Notes: generated from the letters alone by a model not told the origin. A stretch of DNA of 64,000 nucleotides from an uncultured Clostridia bacterium (GCA_934129895.1 CAKOWY010000007.1:1-64000), one strand, 5' to 3'; positions 25,812-35,439 are shown, numbered from the stretch's first letter. Numbers and translations: made by a program.

Positions 25812-28800
25812 TTATTTTTGCTGATATGCTCTTTTAGTATTACCTGGTGCTGAACTACCTTTTTTTACCATAACAATCTCTATTGCTTCAAGTCTATAAC
25901 AATATCCCGCAGTTCCTGCTGATTCTCCATTTTTAGCCCATCCCATCCAGCCTATATCTTGTGCATGAACTCTATAATAAATGTCATATTTATTTGCCAT
26001 CTCACCTGTTAATCTTATCTGAATTGCTTCTAATCTTAATGCTCTTCCTGTTGTTCCTGAAATCTCTCCATTTCTTTTATAAGATTTTTCCCAGCCTATA
26101 TCTTGAATATGTGTTCTATACTCTATTCCACCACTATATTCAGGATTAAGTAATTTCAGCCTAATTCCTTCAAGTCTCAATGCTCTTCCTGTTGTTCCTG
26201 CTGTTGCTCCATCTTTTTTGCTTGCTTCCCATCCAACATCTTGAATGTGTGTATTATATTCTACTAATGTCTGTTTATAAGAATTTTTAGTACTTCCTGG
26301 TGCTGCTGCTCCTTTTTGCACAATTCTTATTTCAATTGCTTCTAGCCTATATCCATATCCTGCTGTTCCTGCTGATTCTCCATTTTTAGCCCATCCCATC
26401 CAGCCTACATCTTGTGCATGAACTCTATAATAAACATCATATTTGTTTGCTAATTCTCCTGTTAATCTTATTTTTATAGCTTCTAATCTCAAAGCTTTGC
26501 CTGTTGTTCCTGATAATTCACCATTTTTCTTATAAGATTTTTCCCAGCCTATATCTTGAATATGTGTTTTATATTCTATATTTCCATCGTACATTTTATT
26601 TTCTAAATTAATCTTTATTCCTTCGAGCCTTAATGCTCTTCCTGTTGTTCCTGCTGTTTTTCCATCATATACTTGTTTTTCCCAACCCACATCTTGAACA
26701 TGTGTTGTATATTTAACATTTATTCCATACATTTTTACATATACCTTACATGTTGCTGTTTTATTTCCAACTTTAGCTGTTATTATAGCTTCACCTGATT
26801 TTTTTGCATAAACAACTCCATTTGAATTAACTGATGCCACTGAGCTATTACTACTTGACCATGTTACATTCTTGTTGTCTGTTGTATTACTTGGATTATA
26901 AGTAACTTTAAGAGTATAGCTTTTTCTTTCGTATAATGTCAAACTACTTTTATCCAAGCTAATACTAATAAGTGGATATGTTGGTTTAGTTTCTGGTTTA
27001 GTTTCTGGTTTAGTTTCTGGCTTTGGATCTGGCTTTGGATCTGGTGTTGGATCTGGATCTGGTTCAGTAATAGATTCACTTTGTTTATATTTTTTTCTTT
27101 TAACTGCAATTTTTTCATCTGCATTTTTTTGTATAATTATATATATGTAATCATCATTCATAACAGTTCTTATATTTTTTACAGCATTATCAACATCAAT
27201 ACCTTCTTGCTCGAAACCATTGCTTTCTTTATTGAATTTATATAATCTTACTTTTCCACTATCATCTGCAGCTTTCAAAAGTACGTACATATCTTTATTA
27301 GTAGTTATCAGTTCTGGAAAACTAAGTGTTATATTTGACTTTATATCACTCCACTTATTTCCATCATATATGTATGTTAAAACATTTTGAGTACTTGTCT
27401 TTCCAAGTACAAAATATATTTTACTGTTAAATACTTTCATACTATAATTTCCTGATGACATAGAATTACTTACTTCTGAAAAACTATTTTTTGAATTATA
27501 TTTATATAATTTAATTTTATCACCATAAGTCCATCTAACTGAAACATATATGTTATTATTTAGTACAACAACCTGTGGTTGTCCACATAATTGTTTTGAA
27601 GAATATTCTCCAAATTCAGAAATCGTTTTTCCACTCAATTTTATTAATCTTGCTGATAAACTATCTTCTCCTATACATGTTATATAAATTTCGTTTTGAT
27701 TACTTGTAATACCAAAATCACCATTTATATTATTTACTGTAGTTATTTTTTCCCAACTCTTTTTCTGGGTATTTAATTTATATATATTTAATTTTCCCCA
27801 TGTAGAAACAAACAAATATAAATCATTATCTGTATTTATCAATTCTATTTGAGATATAAGATCCATATCACTTATATCTAAACTTCCATAATCTTCTTTC
27901 CAACTTTGTCCATTATAAAATTTCGTATATATTTTTTTATCTGCACAATTTACTGTATATATAGAATTTTGAAGATTTGCAATTGCAAAACATTTATTAA
28001 CATTTTTTGCCGTTGCATCATTGTAATTAGTATTTTCCCATAATTCTAAATTTGATATATCCGGAAATGTAATTGTACATGTCATTTGTTTTCCAGAACT
28101 TTCTGACACATTACTTATAACTATTCCCGAATTTGTTCCATCAGAAAATGTTAATGCTCCATCTTCTAGTGTTTTAGTAAAATCAGCAGATCCAATTGAA
28201 ATTCTTCCACTTTCTTTTGATAAGAATGCATTATATACTAAATTTTCTTCAGTATTTTCACTACTTGTATTTGAAATTTTATTAGGTCTAAATACATATA
28301 CTCCTGTATCTCCGAATCTATTGCTTAATCCTTCAACATTATTATTTATACGATATACTATTATTCCAGATCCTCCAATTCCAGCATCTAGAGAATTATT
28401 ATCAGTATAATCTCTTTCTGGTTTTTTTCTATATTCAATAACAAATACTTCATCTTCATTTAATGGAGATTTTATTATATATGCTTGATTTCCATCTTTA
28501 TTGTCCTGTGTATCTAGTACAACAGTTTGACTAGTAGTAATTGTCTTTATATTTAACCAATTAGAAAAATACATTCTTAAATAGGCTAATGGGTATGGCA
28601 TATACATATTTCCAGATGCCATTATGTCCCATATATACACAGGAAGGTCTGGTTCAGTATTTCTATATAAATCTGGATATCCTAGTGTATGTAAAAATTC
28701 ATGAGCAATTACTCCAGATTCACTTAATGAAATTCCGTAGTTCTGTTCCTGTTCCTAAAACTGTAGCAGTATTTAAAATATTATATGCTCCAATTTTTTT

Positions 28801-29352
28801 ACCAGACCAATATTCTTCTGTTGAATAATCTGATTTATGAGAGACAAATGTTGTATTTGATGAAGCACCCTTTTCTCCGCCATATAACATTATAGTTAAA
28901 TTATCTATGTATCCATCTCCATCATAATCAATTATTTTATCTTTTACTCCTGGAATATTTTTTATCATTTCTTGAATAATTTGAGAATCAATATTCATTT
29001 GATAAGCTAAATTTTTATCTATTTTTAATTCATAAGATGTTATTTTTTTACCATCATCTTGTGGAAAAATATTTTTCAAATGAAATTTTCCATAAGATAT
29101 TGTATTTAAATAATTAGTTACAGATCTTCCCTGTGAACCATCATATAATCCTATGATCTTATCTCTATTCTTTTCAAAATATTCAGCCTCTTCTTGTGCT
29201 TTATCTCCCGCAAAATGAGCAAATAATACTACATTTGCAAAGTTTTCTTCATCTATATCAGAAGCCTTTGCAAAAGCTGTATTACATTTTGGTACAAATA
29301 TCATCAAAACCAACATTGACAATATTACTAGTATTTTTTTTGTTTTCATCAT
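25812..29352 (-). pseudogene. Secreted M6-type metalloprotease with Big2 and six ChW repeats, split by a +1 frameshift
   Basis: The first part (29352 to the stop at 28720, 210 residues) has a signal peptide and an N-terminal protease region (YDGDGYIDNLTIMLYGG). The second part, in the +1 frame (open from 28754 to 25812, 980 residues), begins with NYGISLSESGVIAHEFLHTLGYPD. This contains HEFLH plus downstream Gly and Asp, the zinc site of M6/immune-inhibitor-A proteases. Next come a beta-rich region, a Pro/Asp/Lys linker (near 27050), a Big_2 Ig-like domain and six ChW repeats (HIQDIGWE...GTTGRALRLEAI type) arranged as two triplets. Both frames are open together only between about 28723 and 28754, just before the zinc motif. 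The in-frame CGG at 28737-28735 is one exact place where dropping one base restores the frame. The start at ATG 29352 has an AAAGGGG site. It is a true pseudogene, a recoded gene or a sequencing error. Confidence 0.85.
25815..26720 (-). repeat. Tandem duplication of a three-repeat ChW cassette within the M6 gene
   Basis: Two blocks of about 450 bases (roughly 26275-26720 and 25815-26270) encode the same order of three ChW repeats followed by a spacer with APGSTK or APGNTK. Each repeat has the core HxQDxGW, a GTTG or GTAG turn and RLEAI. The ends of the blocks are approximate. The pattern shows growth by duplication of a whole triplet. Confidence 0.85.
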
Positions 29353-29431
29353 AAGTTTCCCCTTTATTTTCAAAATTTTATTTCATTTATATTTTCACTA
29401 TATCATAACTATAAATAGTTTGCAATATTTT

Positions 29432-29791
29432 TTAAAAATAATTAAATCTATTTGGATTTCCAATATTGTTCATATTATTCATACTGCCATAAAAGCCTGT
29501 TGTAGATATAGTAATAAACTTTATTGAATAAATATCACAATATACCAAACTATCATTTTCAAAAGATCTTAATAATATGTAACTTGCTCCAACATCTTCC
29601 AAAATTCCTATTCTATCAGTCATATTATTTGTTCCAATTAAAAATTCTACTCTCATTAATCTTCCTATTTGTTCTCTTAAAAATGCTGGAGTATAAATTG
29701 GATTTGTTAAAATCTCTGGAGAATTTTGATCAATGTTGACATTTCTATTCTCCTTTTTTTCATTATTTACATTTTCATCACCATTTGCCAT
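29432..29791 (-). CDS. gerQ: Spore coat protein GerQ (YwdL family)
   Basis: GerQ is a spore coat protein needed for activity or placement of CwlJ in Bacillus, where it is cross-linked by transglutaminase. The conserved core TPAFLREQIGRLMRVEFLIG, DRIGILEDVGASYILLR and YCDIYSIKFITI is seen from about residue 33 on. The N-terminus is Asn/Glu rich and variable. Three in-frame ATGs exist (29812, 29803, 29791). The only ribosome binding site, AAAGGA at 29809-29804, fits 29791 best with a long 12-base spacing, so the start is uncertain. A hairpin (29808-29838) covers the first ATG. The neighbour upstream is cwlJ, as in Bacillus. Confidence 0.9.
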   Translation of the reverse strand: MANGDENVNNEKKENRNVNIDQNSPEILTNPIYTPAFLREQIGRLMRVEFLIGTNNMTDRIGILEDVGASYILLRSFENDSLVYCDIYSIKFITISTTGFYGSMNNMNNIGNPNRFNYF

Positions 29792-29865
29792 TTTATCACA
29801 CATTCCTTTCATATAATTATTTATAACAATTATATGAAGCTTTAAAAGAAATGTTACACTTTATT

Positions 29866-30312
29866 TTAAGTTTGTGAATATTTTTCTGTAGGTCTATAAA
29901 AACAATGATTTCCAAGTTTGGTATGAATAATTCCAGATCCATTACTAGGAAATACTGGACTACATTCTGGTTTGAATGGATTTAAATACCATAAACATTC
30001 TCCAATTTCATTTAATTTATTTCCAGCTAATGCCCAATCAGCTATATTATAATGAATTTCGGTTGGATTCATATTATAAATATTTTGAGGATTATACACA
30101 CTTCTTATAGTTTCTCTTGCACAATCAAACTGACCTTCTTGAAATATTATATTTCTTATGTTTCCACCTTGTGAAACCCTAGAATATTCTCCAACTTCAG
30201 AATTCACCCTATTCATAGTAACTGTTGCCACTGCTTTCATTCCATTATCTCCTTCTCCTCCGGCTTCACATTGTACTATTCTAGCTAATAATTCTCTATC
30301 TGAAAAAGCCAT
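29866..30312 (-). CDS. cwlJ: Spore cortex-lytic enzyme CwlJ (SleB-type hydrolase)
   Basis: CwlJ degrades cortex peptidoglycan during germination. The 148-residue protein consists of the hydrolase_2 domain alone: SDRELLARIVQCEAGGEGDNG with the catalytic Glu, AVATVTMNRV, IRNIIFQEGQFDCAR and HCFYRPTEKYSQT. It lacks a signal peptide and the peptidoglycan-binding domain of SleB, as CwlJ does. The start at ATG 30312 follows AAGGGGTG by eight bases; a longer frame upstream lacks a site. It lies 74 bases before gerQ, on whose product it depends in Bacillus. Confidence 0.9.
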   Translation of the reverse strand: MAFSDRELLARIVQCEAGGEGDNGMKAVATVTMNRVNSEVGEYSRVSQGGNIRNIIFQEGQFDCARETIRSVYNPQNIYNMNPTEIHYNIADWALAGNKLNEIGECLWYLNPFKPECSPVFPSNGSGIIHTKLGNHCFYRPTEKYSQT

Positions 30313-30361
30313 AAAAAAACACCCCTTTATATTATACAAATTAATATAAAAAAGTGTTTTT

Positions 30362-30907
30362 TTATTTTAATATTTTTTCATAAATTTTATAATCTCTTAT
30401 AACTTTTCTGACATAAAGATTAGTTTCTTTATATGGTATATTTTCTATATTTGATGCATCATCATTAATAATTCCTTGAGTTATCCATTTGTCAACATTT
30501 CCGCTTCCAGCATTATATGCAGCTAAAGCTAATTCTAAACTTTTATATTTAGAAATTAAATTTGATATATATATTGTTCCTATTTTTATATTAATTTCAG
30601 GATTTAGGATTTTTTCTTCATCTAATTCTATATTATTTTTCTTTGAAACTTCCTGTGCTGTTGAATACATTATTTGCATTAAACCCTGTGCATTACTAAC
30701 AGACGTTGCTTTTTCATTAAAACCACTTTCATTTTTTATTATAGAATATATTAATGCTTCTTCTACTCCATAAGAACTTGCACTTTCTGTTACATATTCT
30801 TTATATTCTATTTTGTAAGTATTATTAAATATTATCTTTCTTATAATAATTACTATTATTACTAAAAAAGTTATTAAAAAAAGCGTTTTTATAGCTCTTG
30901 CTTTCAA
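30362..30907 (-). CDS. Membrane-anchored lytic transglycosylase (SLT domain)
   Basis: A 181-residue protein with an N-terminal transmembrane anchor (residues 8-26) and an SLT domain. The catalytic Glu lies in IIKNESGFNEKATS (near residue 60), followed by NAQGLMQIM and ALAAYNAGSGNVDKW. Such enzymes cleave the glycan chain of peptidoglycan, forming 1,6-anhydro ends. Translation appears to start at TTG (30907), nine bases after AAGGAGG, since the nearest ATG is out of frame. It is in a run with cwlJ and gerQ, but whether it acts in spores or in growth is not visible. Confidence 0.88.
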   Translation of the reverse strand: MKARAIKTLFLITFLVIIVIIIRKIIFNNTYKIEYKEYVTESASSYGVEEALIYSIIKNESGFNEKATSVSNAQGLMQIMYSTAQEVSKKNNIELDEEKILNPEINIKIGTIYISNLISKYKSLELALAAYNAGSGNVDKWITQGIINDDASNIENIPYKETNLYVRKVIRDYKIYEKILK

Positions 30908-30933
30908 TAAAGCATTTCCTCCTTAGTTATATT

Positions 30934-31509
30934 TTATTTAATATTCTTATTTCTTATATATGTATTTGTGAATTCTTCTGCTAATACATCCATTTCAATT
31001 TTATCATAATATTTTCCATTGATAAATCTACATTTTCTTCTTCTTCCATATTCTTTGAATCCACATTTTTGATAACATTTATATGCTCTTTGATTAAATT
31101 CCATTAAATCTAATTTTATATTATTTAAATTAATATAATTAAAACCAAAATCCAATATTAATCTTATTGCTTCTGTCCCATACCCTTTATTTCTATATTC
31201 TTTATCTCCAATAAAAATTCCAAGTATTGCAGTTCTATTTATATAATCTATATTTTCCAGAGAAACTGTTCCTATAAACTTATTTTCATCTATTGTTACT
31301 ATTGCCAATTGTATATCTTTATTGTTTAATGCCTTTTTTGTTAGAAATTCTTTTTCCGCTTCAAATGTTGTTATTGCATTGCTTCTTCCTATATAATCAG
31401 ATGTTTCAAAATCATTTAACCATTTGGCAAATAGTTCAATTTCTTCTTCATCTGCTGCTAATGGAGATAAATAAATTCTATCTCCTAGTAATTTTTTAAA
31501 ATATTTCAT
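30934..31509 (-). CDS. GNAT-family N-acetyltransferase
   Basis: A 191-residue acetyltransferase of the RimJ/RimL-like type. The acetyl-CoA loop is seen as IFIGDKEYRNKGYGTEAIRL (near residue 105), followed by YINLNNIKLDLMEFNQRAYK and CYQKCGFKEYGRRR, the usual end of the fold. The substrate is unknown; the branch includes protein N-terminal and antibiotic acetyltransferases. I placed the start at the ATG at 31509, seven bases after GGAGG, rather than five codons upstream. It precedes the lytic transglycosylase gene by 26 bases. Confidence 0.88.
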   Translation of the reverse strand: MKYFKKLLGDRIYLSPLAADEEEIELFAKWLNDFETSDYIGRSNAITTFEAEKEFLTKKALNNKDIQLAIVTIDENKFIGTVSLENIDYINRTAILGIFIGDKEYRNKGYGTEAIRLILDFGFNYINLNNIKLDLMEFNQRAYKCYQKCGFKEYGRRRKCRFINGKYYDKIEMDVLAEEFTNTYIRNKNIK

Positions 31510-31534
31510 TTTAATGTCCTCCATTTCACATTAT

Positions 31535-32059
31535 TTAAATTTCTTTATAACCTATATAAGGTAAATTTCTACATAAACCATCTTCATCATCAAATCCATA
31601 ACCTATTATAAATTTATTTGGTATTTCAAATCCAATATAATCAATTGGAACCTCAACTTCTCTTCTACTTGGTTTATTTAATAATGCACAAACCTTTATG
31701 CTTAATGGTTCTTTTTCTTTTAAATCTTCAAGTAAATATTTCATACTTCTTCCTGTATCTATTATATCTTCCACAATTAAAATATTTTTATTTTTTACTT
31801 TTTCTTTTGATATATCTAATGTCTTTGTTATATTTCCTGAACTTTCTGTTCCATTATAGCTTGATATTTTCATAAATTCTAATTTCATATTAGTTTTCAT
31901 TTTTAATACTAATTCTGTTCCAAAAATAACAGCTCCATTTAACACACAAATAACTGTTATTTCTTCATTATTGTAATCTTTGTCAATTTGTTTTGCAAGT
32001 TCTTCTAATCTTTTTTGTATTTCATTATATCCAATTAATTGTTTTATATTTTTTTCCAT
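31535..32059 (-). CDS. hpt: Hypoxanthine phosphoribosyltransferase
   Basis: Purine salvage enzyme joining hypoxanthine or guanine to PRPP. The 174-residue length is typical. The PRPP-binding motif is ILIVEDIIDTGRSMKYLL (near residue 97), with CVLNGAVIFGTELVLKM near 40 and a C-terminal GYGFDDEDGLCRNLPYIG matching the family end. An AAGGAG-like site precedes the ATG at 32059. It is the first gene of a run with the acetyltransferase, upstream of which the HD-domain gene diverges. Confidence 0.94.
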   Translation of the reverse strand: MEKNIKQLIGYNEIQKRLEELAKQIDKDYNNEEITVICVLNGAVIFGTELVLKMKTNMKLEFMKISSYNGTESSGNITKTLDISKEKVKNKNILIVEDIIDTGRSMKYLLEDLKEKEPLSIKVCALLNKPSRREVEVPIDYIGFEIPNKFIIGYGFDDEDGLCRNLPYIGYKEI

Positions 32060-32189
32060 TTGATATTCTCCTTAGAATTTAATTTTTTCTATAATATCAT
32101 AAAACATTTGCTTTCTCAACTACTTTAGTCAAATTTTTCCATGTTCTTTTCTACAATTTTATACTATAATTATTTTTAGAGAGGTAATT

Positions 32190-32687
32190 ATGAAATATAT
32201 TTTAAACCATTTAAAAATTGTTAATGATTTACTTGCAAATGAACAAGTTCAAAAATTAAGACTGTACAAACACCACTATGCATATACTCGTTTTGAACAT
32301 TGTTTGTCAGTCTCATATTATTCATATTTAATTTGCATGTTTCTAAATCTTGATTACATATCGGCTGCACGTGCTGGTTTACTGCATGATTTATTTTTTT
32401 ATGATTGTGAATGTAAATCAACAAGACCTAAAAGCCATCTGAAAAATCATCCTAAAATATCTTTATATAATGCTCAAAAAATATTATGTTTAAACAAAAT
32501 AGAAAAAGATATTATTCTAAAACACATGTGGCCTATTACTATTATTCCTCCTCGTTTTTTAGAAAGTTATATTGTGTGTTTTGTTGACAAATTTTGTGCA
32601 TTAAGAGAATTTTTCTTCTTTTGCACTTTTAGAAACCAATTTTTTCCTTTAATTCTTGCTTTACAATTTCTATCTCTCTATCATTAG
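32190..32687 (+). CDS. HD-domain protein with run-on 3' end
   Basis: A metal-dependent HD phosphohydrolase-like protein. RFEHCLSVSYYSYLI, AGLLHDLFFYD (the HD pair), KNHPKISLYNA and IILKHMWPITIIPPR are the recognisable core to about residue 140. The substrate is unknown; relatives of this size are widespread in Clostridia. The ATG at 32190 follows GAGAGG. After FVDKFCALREF the frame runs on through hydrophobic, low-quality sequence and overlaps the 3' end of the opposite kinase gene by 59 bases. I infer that the natural stop was lost or that the last 15-20 residues are an extension. Confidence 0.8.
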   Translation: MKYILNHLKIVNDLLANEQVQKLRLYKHHYAYTRFEHCLSVSYYSYLICMFLNLDYISAARAGLLHDLFFYDCECKSTRPKSHLKNHPKISLYNAQKILCLNKIEKDIILKHMWPITIIPPRFLESYIVCFVDKFCALREFFFFCTFRNQFFPLILALQFLSLYH

Positions 32688-33204
32688 CAATTTTTAACAC
32701 TTTAATATTTGGATATTCTTTTTGAATTTCATCAGCCATTTGAAGATAAACTCTTTGTTGTCCTATACTATTTTCGGCACTGAATTTTGATGTTTCAACA
32801 ATTGCTTTTCCATCTCTATTTAATCTTTCGTTATATAATTTTTCATTTTCTAAATATAATGTTATATAATAAATTTCAAAATCCAATTTACTAAATTCTT
32901 TTAATAATTTAACATATACATCTGAAAAATCATATTGTTTTTTTCCAAGTCTGCAATAATTTTCTTCTGTAAAAAATGTTCTATCAAATACTAAATTTAT
33001 ATTTTTATTTTCTAGTTTTTTTATATATTCAATTAGATCTACATACATATCTTCAGCCTTTTTCTTTCCTGTTGGTGAACTATCCGCTGTTCCACTTAAT
33101 CTATATAAATTAGTATAACTTAATGAATATCTTAAAAAATCTGTTATTGTTGTTTTTCCTGCCCCTTGTGGTCCTTCTACTACTATTAATTTTGAATTAG
33201 CCAA
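32629..33204 (-). CDS. Deoxynucleoside/thymidylate kinase-like P-loop protein
   Basis: A 191-residue P-loop kinase. Walker A is VVEGPQGAGKTTITDFL at the N-terminus. NLVFDRTFFTEENYCR (near residue 75) holds the DR motif of nucleoside/nucleotide kinases, and the NERLNRDGKA region may be the lid. The pattern resembles thymidylate kinase or a Bacillus-type dNK, but the substrate cannot be assigned. Translation seems to start at TTG (33204), seven bases after AGGAGG. Its 3' end overlaps the opposite HD gene. It is in a run with the Nudix gene. Confidence 0.8.
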   Translation of the reverse strand: MANSKLIVVEGPQGAGKTTITDFLRYSLSYTNLYRLSGTADSSPTGKKKAEDMYVDLIEYIKKLENKNINLVFDRTFFTEENYCRLGKKQYDFSDVYVKLLKEFSKLDFEIYYITLYLENEKLYNERLNRDGKAIVETSKFSAENSIGQQRVYLQMADEIQKEYPNIKVLKIANDREIEIVKQELKEKIGF

Positions 33205-33216
33205 TTTATTTTCCTC

Positions 33217-33747
33217 CTATTTTTCTCTAGTTTCTTCTTTTAGAATTTGTCCAACAAATTCCCATCTATTCTTTATAAACATTTTATTGTTTACCAAATC
33301 ATCAATTTCATTACATGTTACCCATTTAGCATCAGAAACTTCGTCTTCTTGAAATTTCATTTTGGATATATCATAATCGTTTTTTAAAATATATGTGTCA
33401 ACCCAAACATTTCCAGTCTTGAATTTCATAACTTTTTTTAAGCCATCTGTATTTATGTCAATACCTAACTCCTCTTTTGATTCTCTAATAATTGCTTCCA
33501 AAGAATTTTCTCCTGCCATAACAGATCCCCCTGTCATAGCCCAGACATTAGGCTCTAGTCGTTTTTGTGCTGCTCTTTTTTGAATCAAAATTTTATTTTC
33601 TTTATTTATAATCCATACATCTGCTCCTAAATGATAAAGTCCTCTTTCAAAAACACTTTTATCATATTTTTTCATTATCTCTCCTGTTGCATTTCCATTA
33701 TCATCCAATACATCCCATAATTCTACATTTTCATTACTAGATTCCAA
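33217..33747 (-). CDS. Nudix hydrolase
   Basis: A 176-residue Nudix protein. The Nudix box lies in GGSVMAGENSLEAIIRESKE and continues ELGI (near residue 72), matching Gx5Ex7REUxEExGU except for Ser at one hydrophobic position. The N-terminus VELWDVLDDNGNATGE and the segment YHLGADVWIINKENKILIQK resemble the isopentenyl-diphosphate isomerase-like/YfcD branch. The substrate is not known. The start appears to be TTG at 33747 with GAGAGGAAAG upstream. It overlaps no gene and precedes the kinase by 12 bases. Confidence 0.88.
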   Translation of the reverse strand: MESSNENVELWDVLDDNGNATGEIMKKYDKSVFERGLYHLGADVWIINKENKILIQKRAAQKRLEPNVWAMTGGSVMAGENSLEAIIRESKEELGIDINTDGLKKVMKFKTGNVWVDTYILKNDYDISKMKFQEDEVSDAKWVTCNEIDDLVNNKMFIKNRWEFVGQILKEETREK

Positions 33748-33754
33748 TTTTTTA

Positions 33755-34750
33755 CTATCTTTCCTCTCTTTTTTTATTACTTTCTGCTTCTATAATTGGC
33801 ACATCACCTTCTTTCTTTTGTAAATTAATAATTTCTTCAACCTCTTGTATTGAATTATATATATAAATACGTCTTTGAAATGAATTTTCCAAATCAATTC
33901 CAAACGTATTATTAGCTTTGTCAAAATCATCTCTTTCTACACTTCTAATAAATTCAATTATTTTATTTCTTCTTTCATTTCTACTATATTTCATAAATTT
34001 TGATTGATAAATTTGTGCCAATACATATCTTAATTCTATCTTTTTATCATTAACTGATTTATTGTTGAATCCTATTGCATTATCTACTCTAGATAAAAAT
34101 GTTGTTACTTTTCTATCATAAATATCTTTAAGTAAAATATTTTTATCTATTCCATACTTATCTAGTTCTTCTTGAGGTAATGTTATTAAGTATTCATCTA
34201 ACATTCTTTCCATACATTGAGGTGCTACTTCTCCTAAAACTTTTCTTGTTGCATTATCACCATTTTTTATATCTAAAGTATGTGTTAATTCATGTACCAA
34301 GCCATATAAATCCCTCAAATCTCCTCTTATTGGAACAACTACTGGCATAATCTTATCATTTGGATTACCAGCAAATGCTTCATGAGTTTTATCATAATCA
34401 GGTGTCTTAATTACAATTTTTAAATTTTTTCCTTTAAGACTTTCAGTCATCATATTTGCCATATTATGATCTATATATTCAAAAAACTTTTGGGTTAATT
34501 CCATTACTTGTTCTCTGGTTAATGCTGTTCTTAATGGATAATTATATATAAATTTTTCTTCTTTTAATTTTTTTCCATATTCTTTTCCAATATCTTTAAT
34601 TTTTATTTTTTTAGCAGCTTCTACTTCAAAATCTTTTATAATGTTTGAATTCATGATTTTTTCTAATATTACACTGTATTTATCTTGAGGAGCTTCTAAC
34701 TTTTTATTTTTTTTAAATAAGCTTAATATAAATGTTCCTATTTTAAACAT
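33755..34750 (-). CDS. Putative zinc metallopeptidase (HExxH), 331 residues
   Basis: I do not recognise a named family. DLYGLVHELTHTLDIKNG (near residue 155) has an HELTH zinc motif. A downstream glutamate, in LGEVAPQCMERMLDEYLIT about 20 residues later, suits a gluzincin arrangement as in M3/PepF-like peptidases. The N-terminal 90 residues are basic and helical. The C-terminus is charged (KKREER), with no signal peptide, so it is likely cytoplasmic. It starts at ATG 34750 after ATAGGAG and is the first gene of a run with the Nudix and kinase genes, after the def terminator. Confidence 0.7.
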   Translation of the reverse strand: MFKIGTFILSLFKKNKKLEAPQDKYSVILEKIMNSNIIKDFEVEAAKKIKIKDIGKEYGKKLKEEKFIYNYPLRTALTREQVMELTQKFFEYIDHNMANMMTESLKGKNLKIVIKTPDYDKTHEAFAGNPNDKIMPVVVPIRGDLRDLYGLVHELTHTLDIKNGDNATRKVLGEVAPQCMERMLDEYLITLPQEELDKYGIDKNILLKDIYDRKVTTFLSRVDNAIGFNNKSVNDKKIELRYVLAQIYQSKFMKYSRNERRNKIIEFIRSVERDDFDKANNTFGIDLENSFQRRIYIYNSIQEVEEIINLQKKEGDVPIIEAESNKKREER

Positions 34751-34785
34751 TATTTTCTCCTATCATTTTTTGCAATTTTATCATA

Positions 34786-34833
34786 AAAAAAATAAAAATG
34801 GAAGTCTCAAAATAACTTCAATTTTTATTTTTT
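34786..34833 (-). terminator. Terminator of def
   Basis: An imperfect stem on the minus strand (34815-34833 with 34786-34805) with a 9-base loop is followed by a long T-run. It lies between def and the zinc peptidase gene. Confidence 0.75.
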
Positions 34834-34865
34834 ATAATTTATTTATTTGGCATAACAACATTATT

Positions 34866-35402
34866 TTATTTTCTCAATTTATATTTATTTATATTATCAG
34901 TTGTTGAAAAGCCATTATGTTCTTTTACTTTTTCAAGAAATACAATTCCATCCAAATGATCACATTCATGCTGTACTAATCTTGCAAAAAAGCCGTGTAT
35001 TTGTTTACTTATTTGTTCTCCATTTTCATTATAGTATATTATTTCTATATCTTTATATCTTTCTACTTTTCCTCTAATACTTGGAACACTCATACAACCT
35101 TCATATTGTATATCAGTTTCTTCTGATATTTTTCTCCATATAGGGTTTATCATCACTGTTATGGGTACATCTTCTGCATCATTATATTTAATATTTTCTT
35201 TTTTTGCACCTACTACAATTATTCTTTTATTTATTCCTATTTGTGGTGCTGAAATTCCCAATCCTGTTCCAAATTCTAATGTTGCTTTTAAGTCTTCTAT
35301 AACATCTATAATGTCCTTATTTATATTTTTTATATTTACTTCATCACATTTTTCTCCAAGAATAGGATCTCCTACTTCTCTTATTTTTAAAACTTTTCCC
35401 AT
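34866..35402 (-). CDS. def: Peptide deformylase
   Basis: Removes the formyl group from the N-terminal methionine of new proteins. The 178-residue protein has the three family motifs: GLGISAPQIGI, EGCMSVP with the metal-binding Cys, and QHECDHLDGIVF with the two metal-binding His and the catalytic Glu. It is 37 bases downstream of the radical SAM gene and ends in a terminator. No formyltransferase gene is adjacent. Confidence 0.96.
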   Translation of the reverse strand: MGKVLKIREVGDPILGEKCDEVNIKNINKDIIDVIEDLKATLEFGTGLGISAPQIGINKRIIVVGAKKENIKYNDAEDVPITVMINPIWRKISEETDIQYEGCMSVPSIRGKVERYKDIEIIYYNENGEQISKQIHGFFARLVQHECDHLDGIVFLEKVKEHNGFSTTDNINKYKLRK

Positions 35403-35439
35403 GAGTTTGCTCTCTTTCTTTTTAGAAATTTTACTATTT

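Noticed and set aside
25815..26720. Regular direct repeats resembling an array
   Set aside because: They encode ChW protein repeats within one frame, with no unique spacers, so this is not a CRISPR array.
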